Source: UBA2160 sp964588665
GTDB lineage: Bacteria > Chloroflexota > Dehalococcoidia > Lucifugimonadales > UBA1123
Reading direction: 5' to 3'
Assembly: GCA_964588665.1 (NCBI GenBank)
Contig: CAZPQQ010000035.1
Coordinates: 1 to 30,730 of the forward strand
Length of the DNA: 30,730 nt
Notes under the pieces: model-generated
What the model was told of the DNA's origin: nothing
Seen by the model: the letters and a program-made list of their open reading frames with translations, nothing else
Databases searched by the model: none
In this document: piece by piece, positions 16,142 to 24,172 of the stretch
How positions within the stretch are numbered: position 1 is the stretch's first letter
Layout of the letters: every line of letters starts with the position of its first letter
Program-made: the position numbers and the translations under genes

Positions 16142-16158
16142 TTGAGCACAGGGTCCGG
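16115..16158 (+). repeat. 19-bp perfect inverted repeat inside a coding region, at a frame break
   Basis: Arm 16115-16133 (CCGGACCCTGTGCTCAACG) and arm 16140-16158 are perfect reverse complements around the 6-nt loop GCGACA. The left arm encodes the expected DUF11 residues PDPVLNG. The right arm replaces the codons where DUF11 proteins have a TYTITV-like strand, and leaves the frame shifted. This looks like a copy of the left arm written back in reverse. Confidence 0.9.
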
Positions 16159-17705
16159 TGAAGAACAACGGCCCGGACACTGCCACCAACGTGAACCTGA
16201 TCGACAACCTGCCCGCAGGAACGTCGATCCCATCGGTGTCAGGCATCCCCAGCGGAGGCTTCTGCACCTTGATTGTGGGCCTCGCAAACTGCAATCTCGG
16301 CGACATCGTGAGTGGCGGCAGCGTTACGTTGACCGTCGTCACCACAGTCAACGTACCAAGCTCTGTCACCAGCATCACGAACACGGTCAGCGTATCCGCT
16401 ACCGAGATAGACTCAGACAGCAGCAACAACAGCGAAACCGAGACGACGACGGTCACACACAATCGGGCGCCTACTTGCGTCAATGACAGCGTGGCCTTCA
16501 ACGAAGACACGATCGTCTCGCGGAATCTGTTGCCCAAATGCACGGATCCGGACACAGGCGACACCATCGAAATCGAGATCGTCTCGCTGAACCTAGTCAG
16601 CGTGGCTCCTCTCACGATTTCGGATATTGTGATAGCAGGGCCGTTCCCATTCTTGCTGCCATCGGACACCGTCAAGCTGAATCCTTCGCTGAACTTCAAC
16701 GGTTCGGCAGGAAGCCTGAAATTCCAGGCGCGCGACAATAGCGGCGTGGCCAGCAACGTGGCGACCCTGGACGTGACTGTTCTGCCGGTCAACGACCCAC
16801 CGGTCGCTAAAGACGACAGCGCGACCACGAACGAAGACCAGGATGTCGACATAGACGTCCTGATCAACGACTCCGATGTCGAAGGCTCGACGCTGGCTGT
16901 AACCGGCGTCACGCAGGGCGCAGACGGCACCGTCACAATCAATCCGAGCGGGACGGTCAACTACGACCCTGATCTGAACTTCAACGGGTCGGATATGTTC
17001 TCGTACACCGTCTCAGAAGTCCTGCCGGAAACATGTCAGGACATACGAGACGCCGACCCCTCCGCGGGTGACGGCGACTACGAGATATACCCGAACGGCA
17101 ACATGTTCACGGTCTACTGCCACGACATGTCCGGGACGCCCAGTGACTACTTGACGCTGGTCAACACCGGCGGCAATTTCAACTACGGCCAGTACACGGC
17201 CGGAGGCGCATCGTTCGGGTCGACGGTTAGGACCAACTACAGCAAAGTCAGGCTGGACCCGATCAATCTCCTTGTGAACATTGGCGATCAGACTTTCGCC
17301 TCATCGGTCGGGTCACTGAGTCACGGCGGTCCTGTGACGTCGATGTCCCTCGGAACCGCTGCGGCATGCATTAGCGGTTGGAACGCTGCGGGACGCGCGA
17401 ATGTCGATCTGACCGGAACTCCATTCTTCGTTAATGACACATTCTCAGTCGGCGGAAACAACGCCGCTGGCGCCGCCACGTTCAGTGCAGGCAACCAGGT
17501 CGTGAACGTAACAGGCGGTGGTTACTGCGGTTGGAACCTGCCTTCACTTTGGGCCTACAACCCCTTCAATGGGGCGGGTGGATTCAGGCTGAATCTAGGG
17601 TTCAACGGGCCGAATGGACCGACGCCTCTCAGCGCATCCGCCAAAGTGTTCGTCACCGTCGTGCCCGTCCACGGTATCGGCGGACAACTCCGCCGTGACG
17701 GTTAA
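16158..17705 (+). pseudogene. Surface protein fragment 4: rest of DUF11, Ig/cadherin-like domains and GON-like domain
   Basis: The 515-codon frame resumes DUF11 at KNNGPDTATNVNLIDNLPAG and finishes it near SDSSNNSETETTTVTH. Two Big_9/cadherin-like segments follow: APTCVNDSVAFNEDT, and PPVAKDDSATTNEDQDVDI with NFNGSDMFSYTV. Next comes a segment resembling the GON domain of ADAMTS proteases: TCQDIRDADPSAGDGDYEIY, NGNMFTVYCHDM, PSDYLTLVNTG, then GYCGWNLPSLWAYNPF. All are extracellular modules. A GTG at 16158 could in principle start translation, but it lies inside the inverted repeat and mid-domain, so I treat this as a fragment. The frame is lost again near 17660. Confidence 0.72.
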
Positions 17706-18153
17706 CGAAGGCGACACTGCGGTTAACACGGGCACGTTCGACGACGTCGACACTGGAGACAATGTGAGCATCACCGCTTCGGTGGGTTCGGTCTCCCAGG
17801 TCGGCTCGCAAAGCGGCACGTGGAGTTGGTCGTTCGGAACCAACGACGGTCCGGCCCAAGACCAGACGGTCACCATTAAGGCGAATGACGGCAACGGCGC
17901 CGTGTTCTACCAGCTCCTGACCGGCGAGATCCCGTATCCGGTCATCAAAATCGACGACGATGACGAGGACCGCGGCTACAGGCGAGAACTCGATTACACC
18001 GACACCCCGAAGACGCCATCGAGCATCAATCCCGCCGTTCCGCCCGAAATCGACGCGATCGCGCTCAAAGCCGTTCACGTCGACTACGACGCACGCTTCC
18101 CGACGCCCGCCGATCTGGGCGAGGCGCTGACCGAGGTGCTGGAGGCGTCCTGA
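17660..18153 (+). pseudogene. Surface protein fragment 5 fused to a Ser/Thr protein kinase C-lobe
   Basis: The frame continues the Ig-like series (TVSADNSAVTVNEGDTAVNT, VSITASVGSVS, TWSWSFGTNDGPAQDQTVTI, KANDGNGAV). At about 17896-17904 it turns abruptly into the end of a bacterial PknB-type kinase: VFYQLLTGEIPYP (subdomain IX), DTPKTPSSINPAVPPEIDAI (X-XI) and RFPTPADLGEALTEVLEAS. The N-lobe, catalytic HRD and DFG motifs are absent, so no kinase activity is possible. The join falls at GAV, a tripeptide plausible in both parents, which suggests a microhomology join (GGCGCCGTG). The stretch ends at a TGA at 18153. The frame is open from 17614, but the surface-protein reading enters it near 17660. 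Confidence 0.7.
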
Positions 18154-18233
18154 CACAGGCGCTCGAGGCCGTCTACAGTGCGTGGGCAAGGGGATCATCG
18201 CGTCGAAATTCTGCCAACGGCGGCCTTCCGTAG

Positions 18234-18242
18234 TGATACAAT
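18234..18242 (+). promoter_or_regulatory. Extended -10 promoter of the SDR/Mo-hydroxylase unit
   Basis: TGaTACAAT (18234-18242) is an extended -10 with the TACAAT hexamer also used at 8735 and 8841. The predicted start near 18249 gives a leader of about 44 nt to the ATG at 18293. Confidence 0.45.
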
Positions 18243-18292
18243 CACGCCGGTGTCTGGACTTTCTTCGCACGATGACTCTTCGGAGGGTATGC

Positions 18293-19042
18293 ATGAGACT
18301 CGAGGGCAAAGTTGCGCTGATCACCGGGGGCGCCAGAGGGCAGGGGGCCACCGAGGCGGCTCTGTTTGCTCGTGAGGGCGCTGCCGTGGTCATTGCCGAC
18401 ATATTGGAAGACCAGGGGAAGCAGGTCGAGGCGCAGATCAACGAGGCGGGCGGTCGTGCGCTGTTTGTGTCGTTGGACGTTTCGTCGGAAGACGACTGGG
18501 AGCGGGCGGTTCGCGAGGCCGTAGAGGCCTTCGGGAAAGTGGACATTCTCGTCAACAACGCGGCCCTGTACAGCCGCGTGCCGATCATGGAAACGACCCT
18601 CGATGACTGGAACCGGATTCTGGAAGTCAACGCCACGGGTGTGTTCCTGGGAACCAAGGCGACGATCCCGGCGATGCAGCAAGCCGGCGGCGGCTCGATT
18701 ATCAACATCTCGTCCACGGCCGGCATGGTCGGGAGCGGCAGAGGCAGCGCTTACGGAACCTCCAAGGGCGGCATCAGGCTGTTCACCAAGTACACGGCCG
18801 TCCAGCACGCGGACGACAATATCCGCGCCAACTCGATTCATCCAGGGCCCATCGACACGGAGATGATCGCCGACAACATCGGCACACCCGAGGGGCGGGC
18901 GACTTCCGAGTCCCGCATACCGATGGGCCGAATCGGGACCGTGGATGACGTGGCTTACGGCGCGCTCTTCCTGGCCTCCGACGAATCGTCGTACATGACG
19001 GGCGCCGAGCTCGTAATCGACGGCGGTTTCACCGCGCAGTGA
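18293..19042 (+). CDS. Short-chain dehydrogenase/reductase (classical SDR)
   Basis: This 249-residue classical SDR has the Rossmann motif TGGARGQG (11-18), D36 at the end of the second strand (VVIAD, favouring NAD(H)), NNA (88-90), N113, and the S140, Y154-x-x-x-K158 catalytic set (NISS, YGTSKGG). It ends with the usual YMTGAELVIDGGF. It oxidises an alcohol or reduces a ketone, substrate unknown. The ATG at 18293 follows GGAGG by six nt; upstream in-frame starts precede the promoter or lack a ribosome-binding site. The next gene overlaps its stop by four bases. Confidence 0.93.
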   Translation: MRLEGKVALITGGARGQGATEAALFAREGAAVVIADILEDQGKQVEAQINEAGGRALFVSLDVSSEDDWERAVREAVEAFGKVDILVNNAALYSRVPIMETTLDDWNRILEVNATGVFLGTKATIPAMQQAGGGSIINISSTAGMVGSGRGSAYGTSKGGIRLFTKYTAVQHADDNIRANSIHPGPIDTEMIADNIGTPEGRATSESRIPMGRIGTVDDVAYGALFLASDESSYMTGAELVIDGGFTAQ

Positions 19043-20175
19043 CGGCGGACTCGGAACCGCATCGCAAACCCCGTCTCGACGCCGGTCGGTACGGGGCGCA
19101 GTCCGGCGAACCGCTGATGGACTTGGCGCCCAGGGACCAGCGAACACAGGACGCGCTGTCGAGGCGCTTCCGTCACTTCGCCGCATTCGAGTGCCGAGGC
19201 TACACGTCGTTTTACGATCACCTTTCGGTCGCGATATCGAACGACCGCGAGCTGCTCGAACTGGCGTCCTATGCGAAACAGGGGCAACCAATCCCGAACC
19301 TGTTCCTCGCCGCCGCACACCGCCTCGTGATCGCCGACTCGTCTCACGACGTCGCACGACACTACCTGAGCGTGTCGGACGGTCCGACGCCCGATGCCGA
19401 TCCGTTTCCGGCGTTCAAGGCTTTCTGCTTGGACCATCGTGAACAGATGCTGGAGTTGCTCGGCTCGAAGCGCGTGCAGACCAATGAAGTGGGCCGGTGC
19501 GCCTACCTGCTTTCGGCCTTCGGCCTGATCGCGCGGCACAGCGGAATGCCGCTGGCATTAGTCGACGTCGGAGCAAGCGCCGGGCTGAACCTGCTCTTCG
19601 ACCGGTACCACTACAACTACTCGAATGGCCTCGAATACGGCTCAACCGACTCGAAAGTCCAGTTGACCGCGGAAGTAAGAGGCGATTTCTTCCCCGATCT
19701 GGCCAACGGCATCCCAGCGGTGGCCAGTCGCACGGGCATCGACCTGACTCCGGTCGACCTCTCCGATTTCGAGACGCTCATGTGGATGAGGTCCCTGGTC
19801 TGGCCGGATCATCCGGAGCGTATGGCGCGGCTCAACGGAGCGGCGTCGATCGCTCTGGCAGACCCTCCCGAATTGGTCGAAGGCAATGCTCTTGACCTGG
19901 CGCCGGGAATACTCGACACTATCCCGCACGCTGCGGCGCCCTGTGTTCTTGCCTGTCACGTGCTGAACCAGCTCACAGGCGAAGACCGGAAGCGCTTTTG
20001 GGCGATCATCGAGAAGGCTTCGCACGCCAAAGCGGTCTATTCGGTGACCGCCGAGGCAGGTCAGATCGCCGTCAACGCATGCTACGGCGGCGTATGGCGC
20101 GCCATAGGCGCCGCCGCCGCCGACCCACACGGCTGGTGGGTGGAATGGCAGAACGTCGATGCAGCGCGGAGTTGA
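19039..20175 (+). CDS. DUF2332 family protein
   Basis: The 378-residue protein fits DUF2332: RRFRHFAAFECRGYTSFYDHL, QGQPIPNLFLAAAHRL, DPFPAFKAFCLDHREQM, the very conserved RVQTNEVGRCAYL and LVDVGASAGLNLLFDRY. The last motif resembles a SAM-binding glycine loop, so a methyltransferase-like fold is possible; no function is established. The GTG at 19039 overlaps the SDR stop (GTGA) and implies translational coupling. An alternative ATG at 19117 would remove 26 poorly conserved residues. No Shine-Dalgarno clearly settles it. It sits between the dehydrogenase and the molybdenum hydroxylase in one presumed operon. Confidence 0.82.
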   Translation: MTADSEPHRKPRLDAGRYGAQSGEPLMDLAPRDQRTQDALSRRFRHFAAFECRGYTSFYDHLSVAISNDRELLELASYAKQGQPIPNLFLAAAHRLVIADSSHDVARHYLSVSDGPTPDADPFPAFKAFCLDHREQMLELLGSKRVQTNEVGRCAYLLSAFGLIARHSGMPLALVDVGASAGLNLLFDRYHYNYSNGLEYGSTDSKVQLTAEVRGDFFPDLANGIPAVASRTGIDLTPVDLSDFETLMWMRSLVWPDHPERMARLNGAASIALADPPELVEGNALDLAPGILDTIPHAAAPCVLACHVLNQLTGEDRKRFWAIIEKASHAKAVYSVTAEAGQIAVNACYGGVWRAIGAAAADPHGWWVEWQNVDAARS

Positions 20176-20218
20176 CGGTCTCGGGCGCACTCGCAAGAAG
20201 TTTGATCGAGGCATGACG

Positions 20219-20707
20219 ATGGCGATGTCGAATCGGGTTGAGACGACACTCAACGTAAACGGCGAAGATCGGCGGGTCGAAGTCGATCATCGTTGGACGC
20301 TGCTTCGGGTACTCAGAGACTCGCTGGGCCTCACCGGCGCGAAGCGTGGTTGTGATCGCGGCGAGTGCGGCGCTTGCACTGTTCTGCTGGACGGTGAGCC
20401 CGTCTACGCGTGCTCGATACTGGCGCTTCAGGTCGGAGGCAGGGCAGTACGCACGATCGAAAGCTTGGGTGTCGCCGGAGATCTGAACACACTCCAACAG
20501 GCGTTCCTGGCCGAGGACGGAGGGCAATGCGGCTACTGCACCCCGGGATTCGTGATGAGCGCCACCGCGCTGCTGGAAGCCAGTCCCACCCCGTCCGACG
20601 ACGAAATCAAGGCGGCCTTCGTCGGGAACCTGTGCCGCTGCAACGCGTACGGCCGGATCATCGAATCGGTGAAGCGAGCAGCGAGTGGTAAGGACGGCTC
20701 GGCCTAA
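20219..20707 (+). CDS. Xanthine dehydrogenase-family small subunit, two [2Fe-2S] clusters
   Basis: The protein is 162 residues, the usual length for CoxS/XdhC-type subunits. The plant-ferredoxin-like cluster uses C45, C50, C53 and C65 (GCDRGECGAC...C). The second cluster uses C104, C107, C139 and C141 (QCGYCTPG, LCRCNAYG). It carries electrons from the molybdenum centre to FAD in the flavin subunit. Start choice: three ATGs occur at 20213, 20219 and 20225; GAGG (20208-20211) is best spaced for 20219. The frame is open upstream and overlaps the DUF2332 gene, but without a good start. Confidence 0.92.
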   Translation: MAMSNRVETTLNVNGEDRRVEVDHRWTLLRVLRDSLGLTGAKRGCDRGECGACTVLLDGEPVYACSILALQVGGRAVRTIESLGVAGDLNTLQQAFLAEDGGQCGYCTPGFVMSATALLEASPTPSDDEIKAAFVGNLCRCNAYGRIIESVKRAASGKDGSA

Positions 20708-20726
20708 AGATCACGCCTAAGGCGGA

Positions 20727-20782
20727 TTCGCCCAAGGCGAACCGAGGCCACCAACCAGCGGTGCTCTGGCCGTTCACGGCCA
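20727..20782 (+). other. Two small hairpins in the small/large subunit spacer
   Basis: In the 119-nt gap between subunit genes, TTCGCC/GGCGAA (20727-20741, loop CAA) and TGGCCGT/ACGGCCA (20767-20782) form two perfect short stems. No T-run follows. They may adjust mRNA stability or translation between the subunits. Confidence 0.4.
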
Positions 20783-20826
20783 AGCGTTTCACCCCAACGG
20801 AACAACAGCGGCGTAAGCACACTCCA

Positions 20827-23094
20827 ATGACACAATTCACCACGATCGGGAAATCCGAGCCTCGACGGGATCTGCCTGCCAAGCTGACGGGCGAGGCCCA
20901 ATTCACGGCAGACGTGATGTTGCCGGGGATGCTGGCCGGCAAAGTGCTTCGCAGTTCGCACGCCCGCGCCCGCATCCTGTCCATCGACGTCGATGCCGCG
21001 AAAGACCTGCCAGGTGTGCGGGCAGTCATCACACCGTTCGACGCTCCGCGAGGAGACATCGCCCCTGACGTCGCGATTCTCGACGCCGAGGTCCGGTTCG
21101 TCGGCGACGAGGTCGCGGCGGTGGCGGCGGACGACGAGGACATCGCCGAGCATGCCATCAGCCTGATCCGCGTGCAGTACGAGCCGCTTCCTTTCGTGAT
21201 CGATCCCCAGGAGGCGCTGGCCGACGGCGCGCCCAGCATCCACCCGGACGGCAACCTGGTCGGTGGCAAACCGATATCGCTGACGCGCGGCGACGTCGAA
21301 CAAGGCTTCGCTCGGGCGGACGTCATCGTGGAGGACACGTTTTCGACCTCCGCCCACTCGCCGGCGGCGCTCGAACCCAGGACCGTCGTCGCCGCGTGGG
21401 ACGACGATCGGCTGACGGTGTGGAAGTCCAGCCGGGGCGTTCACGTCGATCAGCGAACGCTGTCCACGGCCCTGAACATCCCGAGATACAAGGTGAGGGT
21501 GCTCGGCCTCAACATGGGCGCCGGCTACGGAAGCAAGGACGAATCTCGGCTCAGCGCGATCACGGCCATTCTTGCTCAACGCGCCGGACAGCCGGTCAAG
21601 ATCGAGTTGACGCGCTCCGAGGAGTTTGTCGCTGGTCGCCATCGTCACTCGACGATCACGACGATCCGCATGGGCGTGACGAATGAAGGGGAGGTCACGG
21701 CGGTCCATGCCACGACGATCATGGACACGGGAGCGTACCTCTCGTCGGGGCCTGGGGTGATCCGACGTGCCGGACAAGGGGCGCTGTACCTCTACCGTTG
21801 CGCGGACGTCAGATACGACGGCTACCTCACGTACACGAACACCCCCGCCGCCGGATCGTACCGCGCGTTGGGCGCCCCACAGGGCCACTTCGCCCTGGAA
21901 GTCCTGGCGGGCCAAGCGGCTGAGGCAGTCGGCATGGACCCGCTGGCATTTCGCTTGAAGAACCACGTCGGTCCGGAAGGTCAACCCGGACAGCGTGTGA
22001 CGCCCATCGACCAGATCATGGACAGCCAACCGGTCGAGGGCGGCGTGCCGTTCTCCAGCAACGGCCTTCGCGAGTGTCTGGAGCGCGGCGCCGAAGCTTT
22101 CGGTTGGGGTCGACCTCTCGACCAATCCTCCGAGACAGACGGCGTCCGGCGAGGCGTTGGCATGAGCATGTTCGTCTACCGCGGCGGCCCCGGAGGCCGG
22201 TCTTCGGTGCGAATGAAACTGGCTTCTGACGGCGCAATCCACCTGATCTCCGGACTGATGGACGTTGGCGAGGGCGCCATTACCGTGATTAGCCAGATCG
22301 CCGCGGAAGAGCTCGGCGTCGCCACAGGTCAGATCCGAACGACGTTCGGCGACACTGACTACACCCCGGAGGCGCCGATCACCGCGGGGTCCACGGCGAC
22401 GTTCTCCAGCGGTCTGGCCGCCAAGGACGCGGCAGGCCAGCTTCGAGAACGAATATTGGCGGCGGCGGCATCGCTGATGGATGTCGGCCCGTCTGACCTA
22501 ACCATCAGCGACGAATTCGTCACGGTATCCGCTGACCCGGCCCGACGAACGACGCTGCGCCGGATAGCGGAGGCCGTCGACGAGGTCGAGGTCGAGGCTT
22601 CTGTTACACCCGGGAGCACAGAGTACATCGTGAACTCGTTTGGCGCGCATTTCGCCGAAGTCGAGGTGGACACCGCCACCGGGCAAGTCCGTGTGGTCCG
22701 CTACGTGGCCGCGCAGGACTCCGGCCGGATCCTGAACCCGAACATGGCGACCAACCAGGTCGAAGGCGCGGTGCCCCAGATGCTAGGGTTCACACTCACG
22801 GAGGAGATGGTCACCGACTCGCGAAGCGGCACCACCCTGAACGACAGCTTTCTCATGCACAAGAGTCCCACGGCAGCGGACTACCCGGCGATTGAAGTGG
22901 TGTTCGCCGATGTCGTCGACCGAGTCGGCCCGTTCGGGGCGAAGGCGCTTGGCGAGCCGCCGAGCATCGGTGTCGCGCCTGCCGTGGCCAACGCCATATT
23001 CGACGCCGTTGGCGTTCGAGTGCGCGACCTGCCCATCACCCCGGACCGCATACTCGGATTGCTGGACGCCAGCGAAAGAGGTCAAGACCGATGA
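20827..23094 (+). CDS. Xanthine dehydrogenase/aldehyde oxidase-family molybdopterin-binding large subunit
   Basis: The 755-residue catalytic subunit holds the molybdenum-cytosine-dinucleotide-type cofactor and hydroxylates an aldehyde, purine or aromatic CoA ester with water. It shows the N-terminal hammerhead domain (KLTGEAQFTADVMLPGMLAGK), the cofactor loops MGAGYGSKDESR and GSYRALGAPQGHFALE, and the catalytic Glu E710 in ALGEPPSIGVAPAVANAI. The loop reads SYRALGAPQ rather than the AYRCSFR-type loop of form-I CO dehydrogenase, so CO oxidation is not supported. The ATG at 20827 fits the family N-terminus; an in-frame start at 20761 would add 22 unrelated residues. No strong ribosome-binding site is visible. 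The FAD subunit gene overlaps by ATGA. Confidence 0.92.
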   Translation: MTQFTTIGKSEPRRDLPAKLTGEAQFTADVMLPGMLAGKVLRSSHARARILSIDVDAAKDLPGVRAVITPFDAPRGDIAPDVAILDAEVRFVGDEVAAVAADDEDIAEHAISLIRVQYEPLPFVIDPQEALADGAPSIHPDGNLVGGKPISLTRGDVEQGFARADVIVEDTFSTSAHSPAALEPRTVVAAWDDDRLTVWKSSRGVHVDQRTLSTALNIPRYKVRVLGLNMGAGYGSKDESRLSAITAILAQRAGQPVKIELTRSEEFVAGRHRHSTITTIRMGVTNEGEVTAVHATTIMDTGAYLSSGPGVIRRAGQGALYLYRCADVRYDGYLTYTNTPAAGSYRALGAPQGHFALEVLAGQAAEAVGMDPLAFRLKNHVGPEGQPGQRVTPIDQIMDSQPVEGGVPFSSNGLRECLERGAEAFGWGRPLDQSSETDGVRRGVGMSMFVYRGGPGGRSSVRMKLASDGAIHLISGLMDVGEGAITVISQIAAEELGVATGQIRTTFGDTDYTPEAPITAGSTATFSSGLAAKDAAGQLRERILAAAASLMDVGPSDLTISDEFVTVSADPARRTTLRRIAEAVDEVEVEASVTPGSTEYIVNSFGAHFAEVEVDTATGQVRVVRYVAAQDSGRILNPNMATNQVEGAVPQMLGFTLTEEMVTDSRSGTTLNDSFLMHKSPTAADYPAIEVVFADVVDRVGPFGAKALGEPPSIGVAPAVANAIFDAVGVRVRDLPITPDRILGLLDASERGQDR

Positions 23095-24077
23095 GACCGT
23101 TCACACTCGAACAGCCGTCGTCTCCCGCCGTTGCGAGCCGGCTGCACGCGGAACAAGCGCCCAAGGCTCGGTTCATCGCCGGCGGCACGGACTTGCTGGC
23201 GCAAGTCAAAGAAGGAACGCTGAGGGCCGAGACGCTGGTCAGCTTGGCGAGCGTGCCGGACATGTCCGGGATCGAGTCGAACGACGACGGCCTCGACGTC
23301 GGGGCGCTCGCGACGTTGACCGAGATCGCCAACAGCCCTGAAGTCCGGCGAAACTATGAGGTGCTGGCTCAGGCTGCCGCGTCGGTGGCGTCGCCTCAGA
23401 TTCGAAACGTCGGCACTCTCGGCGGAAACCTGTGCCAGAGGCCTCGATGCTGGTACTTCCGCAGCCATCTCTACTACTGTCTGAAGAAGGGTGGCGGGAA
23501 CTGCTACGCCGTCGGCGAGCAGAACAAATACCACGCCATCTTGGCTGGTGGGCCGTGCCACATCGTCCACCCGTCGGACCTGGCGGTTGTCTTGATTTCG
23601 CTTGGAGCCAGCGTCGTGATCAGAGACGATTCAGGCAATCGCGAAATGCCGATCGAGGACATGTTCATTCTTCCCTCGATTGACGTGATGGCCGAAACAG
23701 TGCTGAATCCCGGCGAGTACGTCGCTCGGGTCAAGATTCCGAAACGGTCCGGTGACATCCGAAGCGTCTACCTGAAAACCCAGGAACGGCAGGCGATGGA
23801 TTTTCCGCTCGTCAGCGTCGCCGCTTCGCTGGTGGTGCAGGACGGCGTCGTGACCGGCGCCCGCGTCACTTTGGGGAGCGTCGCCCCGATCCCGCTCCGG
23901 GTACCGCATGTCGACGACGCGTTGATCGGTCAGGCTGTCGGAGACGTCGACCCCGACGCGATCGGCTCGTTGGCGGTTCGGGATGCCGAGCCGCTGAGCG
24001 ACAACGGCTACAAGGTTCGTCTGACAGCGTCTCTGGTCTCGAGGGCGCTCGCAAGCTTGCTGCCCGACAATCGCTGA
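23091..24077 (+). CDS. FAD-binding subunit of molybdenum hydroxylase with extra cysteine (4Fe-4S-type) insert
   Basis: The 328-residue CoxM-like flavoprotein has the FAD motifs AGGTDLLAQVK (30-40) and IRNVGTLGGNL (104-114). Right after the second motif comes CQRPRCWYFRSHLYYC...GGGNC, with C115, C120, C130 and C138, plus C156 (GGPCHIVHPSD). This matches the insert of PaoB/YagS and 4-hydroxybenzoyl-CoA reductase beta subunits, which binds an additional [4Fe-4S] cluster. The enzyme is therefore nearer to PaoABC or HbCR than to CO dehydrogenase. The ATG overlaps the large-subunit stop (ATGA). The gene order here is small, large, FAD, unlike paoABC. Confidence 0.92.
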   Translation: MRPFTLEQPSSPAVASRLHAEQAPKARFIAGGTDLLAQVKEGTLRAETLVSLASVPDMSGIESNDDGLDVGALATLTEIANSPEVRRNYEVLAQAAASVASPQIRNVGTLGGNLCQRPRCWYFRSHLYYCLKKGGGNCYAVGEQNKYHAILAGGPCHIVHPSDLAVVLISLGASVVIRDDSGNREMPIEDMFILPSIDVMAETVLNPGEYVARVKIPKRSGDIRSVYLKTQERQAMDFPLVSVAASLVVQDGVVTGARVTLGSVAPIPLRVPHVDDALIGQAVGDVDPDAIGSLAVRDAEPLSDNGYKVRLTASLVSRALASLLPDNR

Positions 24078-24172
24078 ACTCGAATCAACCCTACCGGATT
24101 CCGACCAGGGCGAAAGGACTCTCTCTCATTCGACTGCTGGATAACCTGCACGATGTCGACCCCATTGTTCGC

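Noticed and set aside
20827..23094. Form-I CO dehydrogenase large subunit
   Set aside because: The AYRCSFR-type active-site loop is not present (SYRALGAPQ instead), and the FAD subunit is of the PaoB/HbCR kind.
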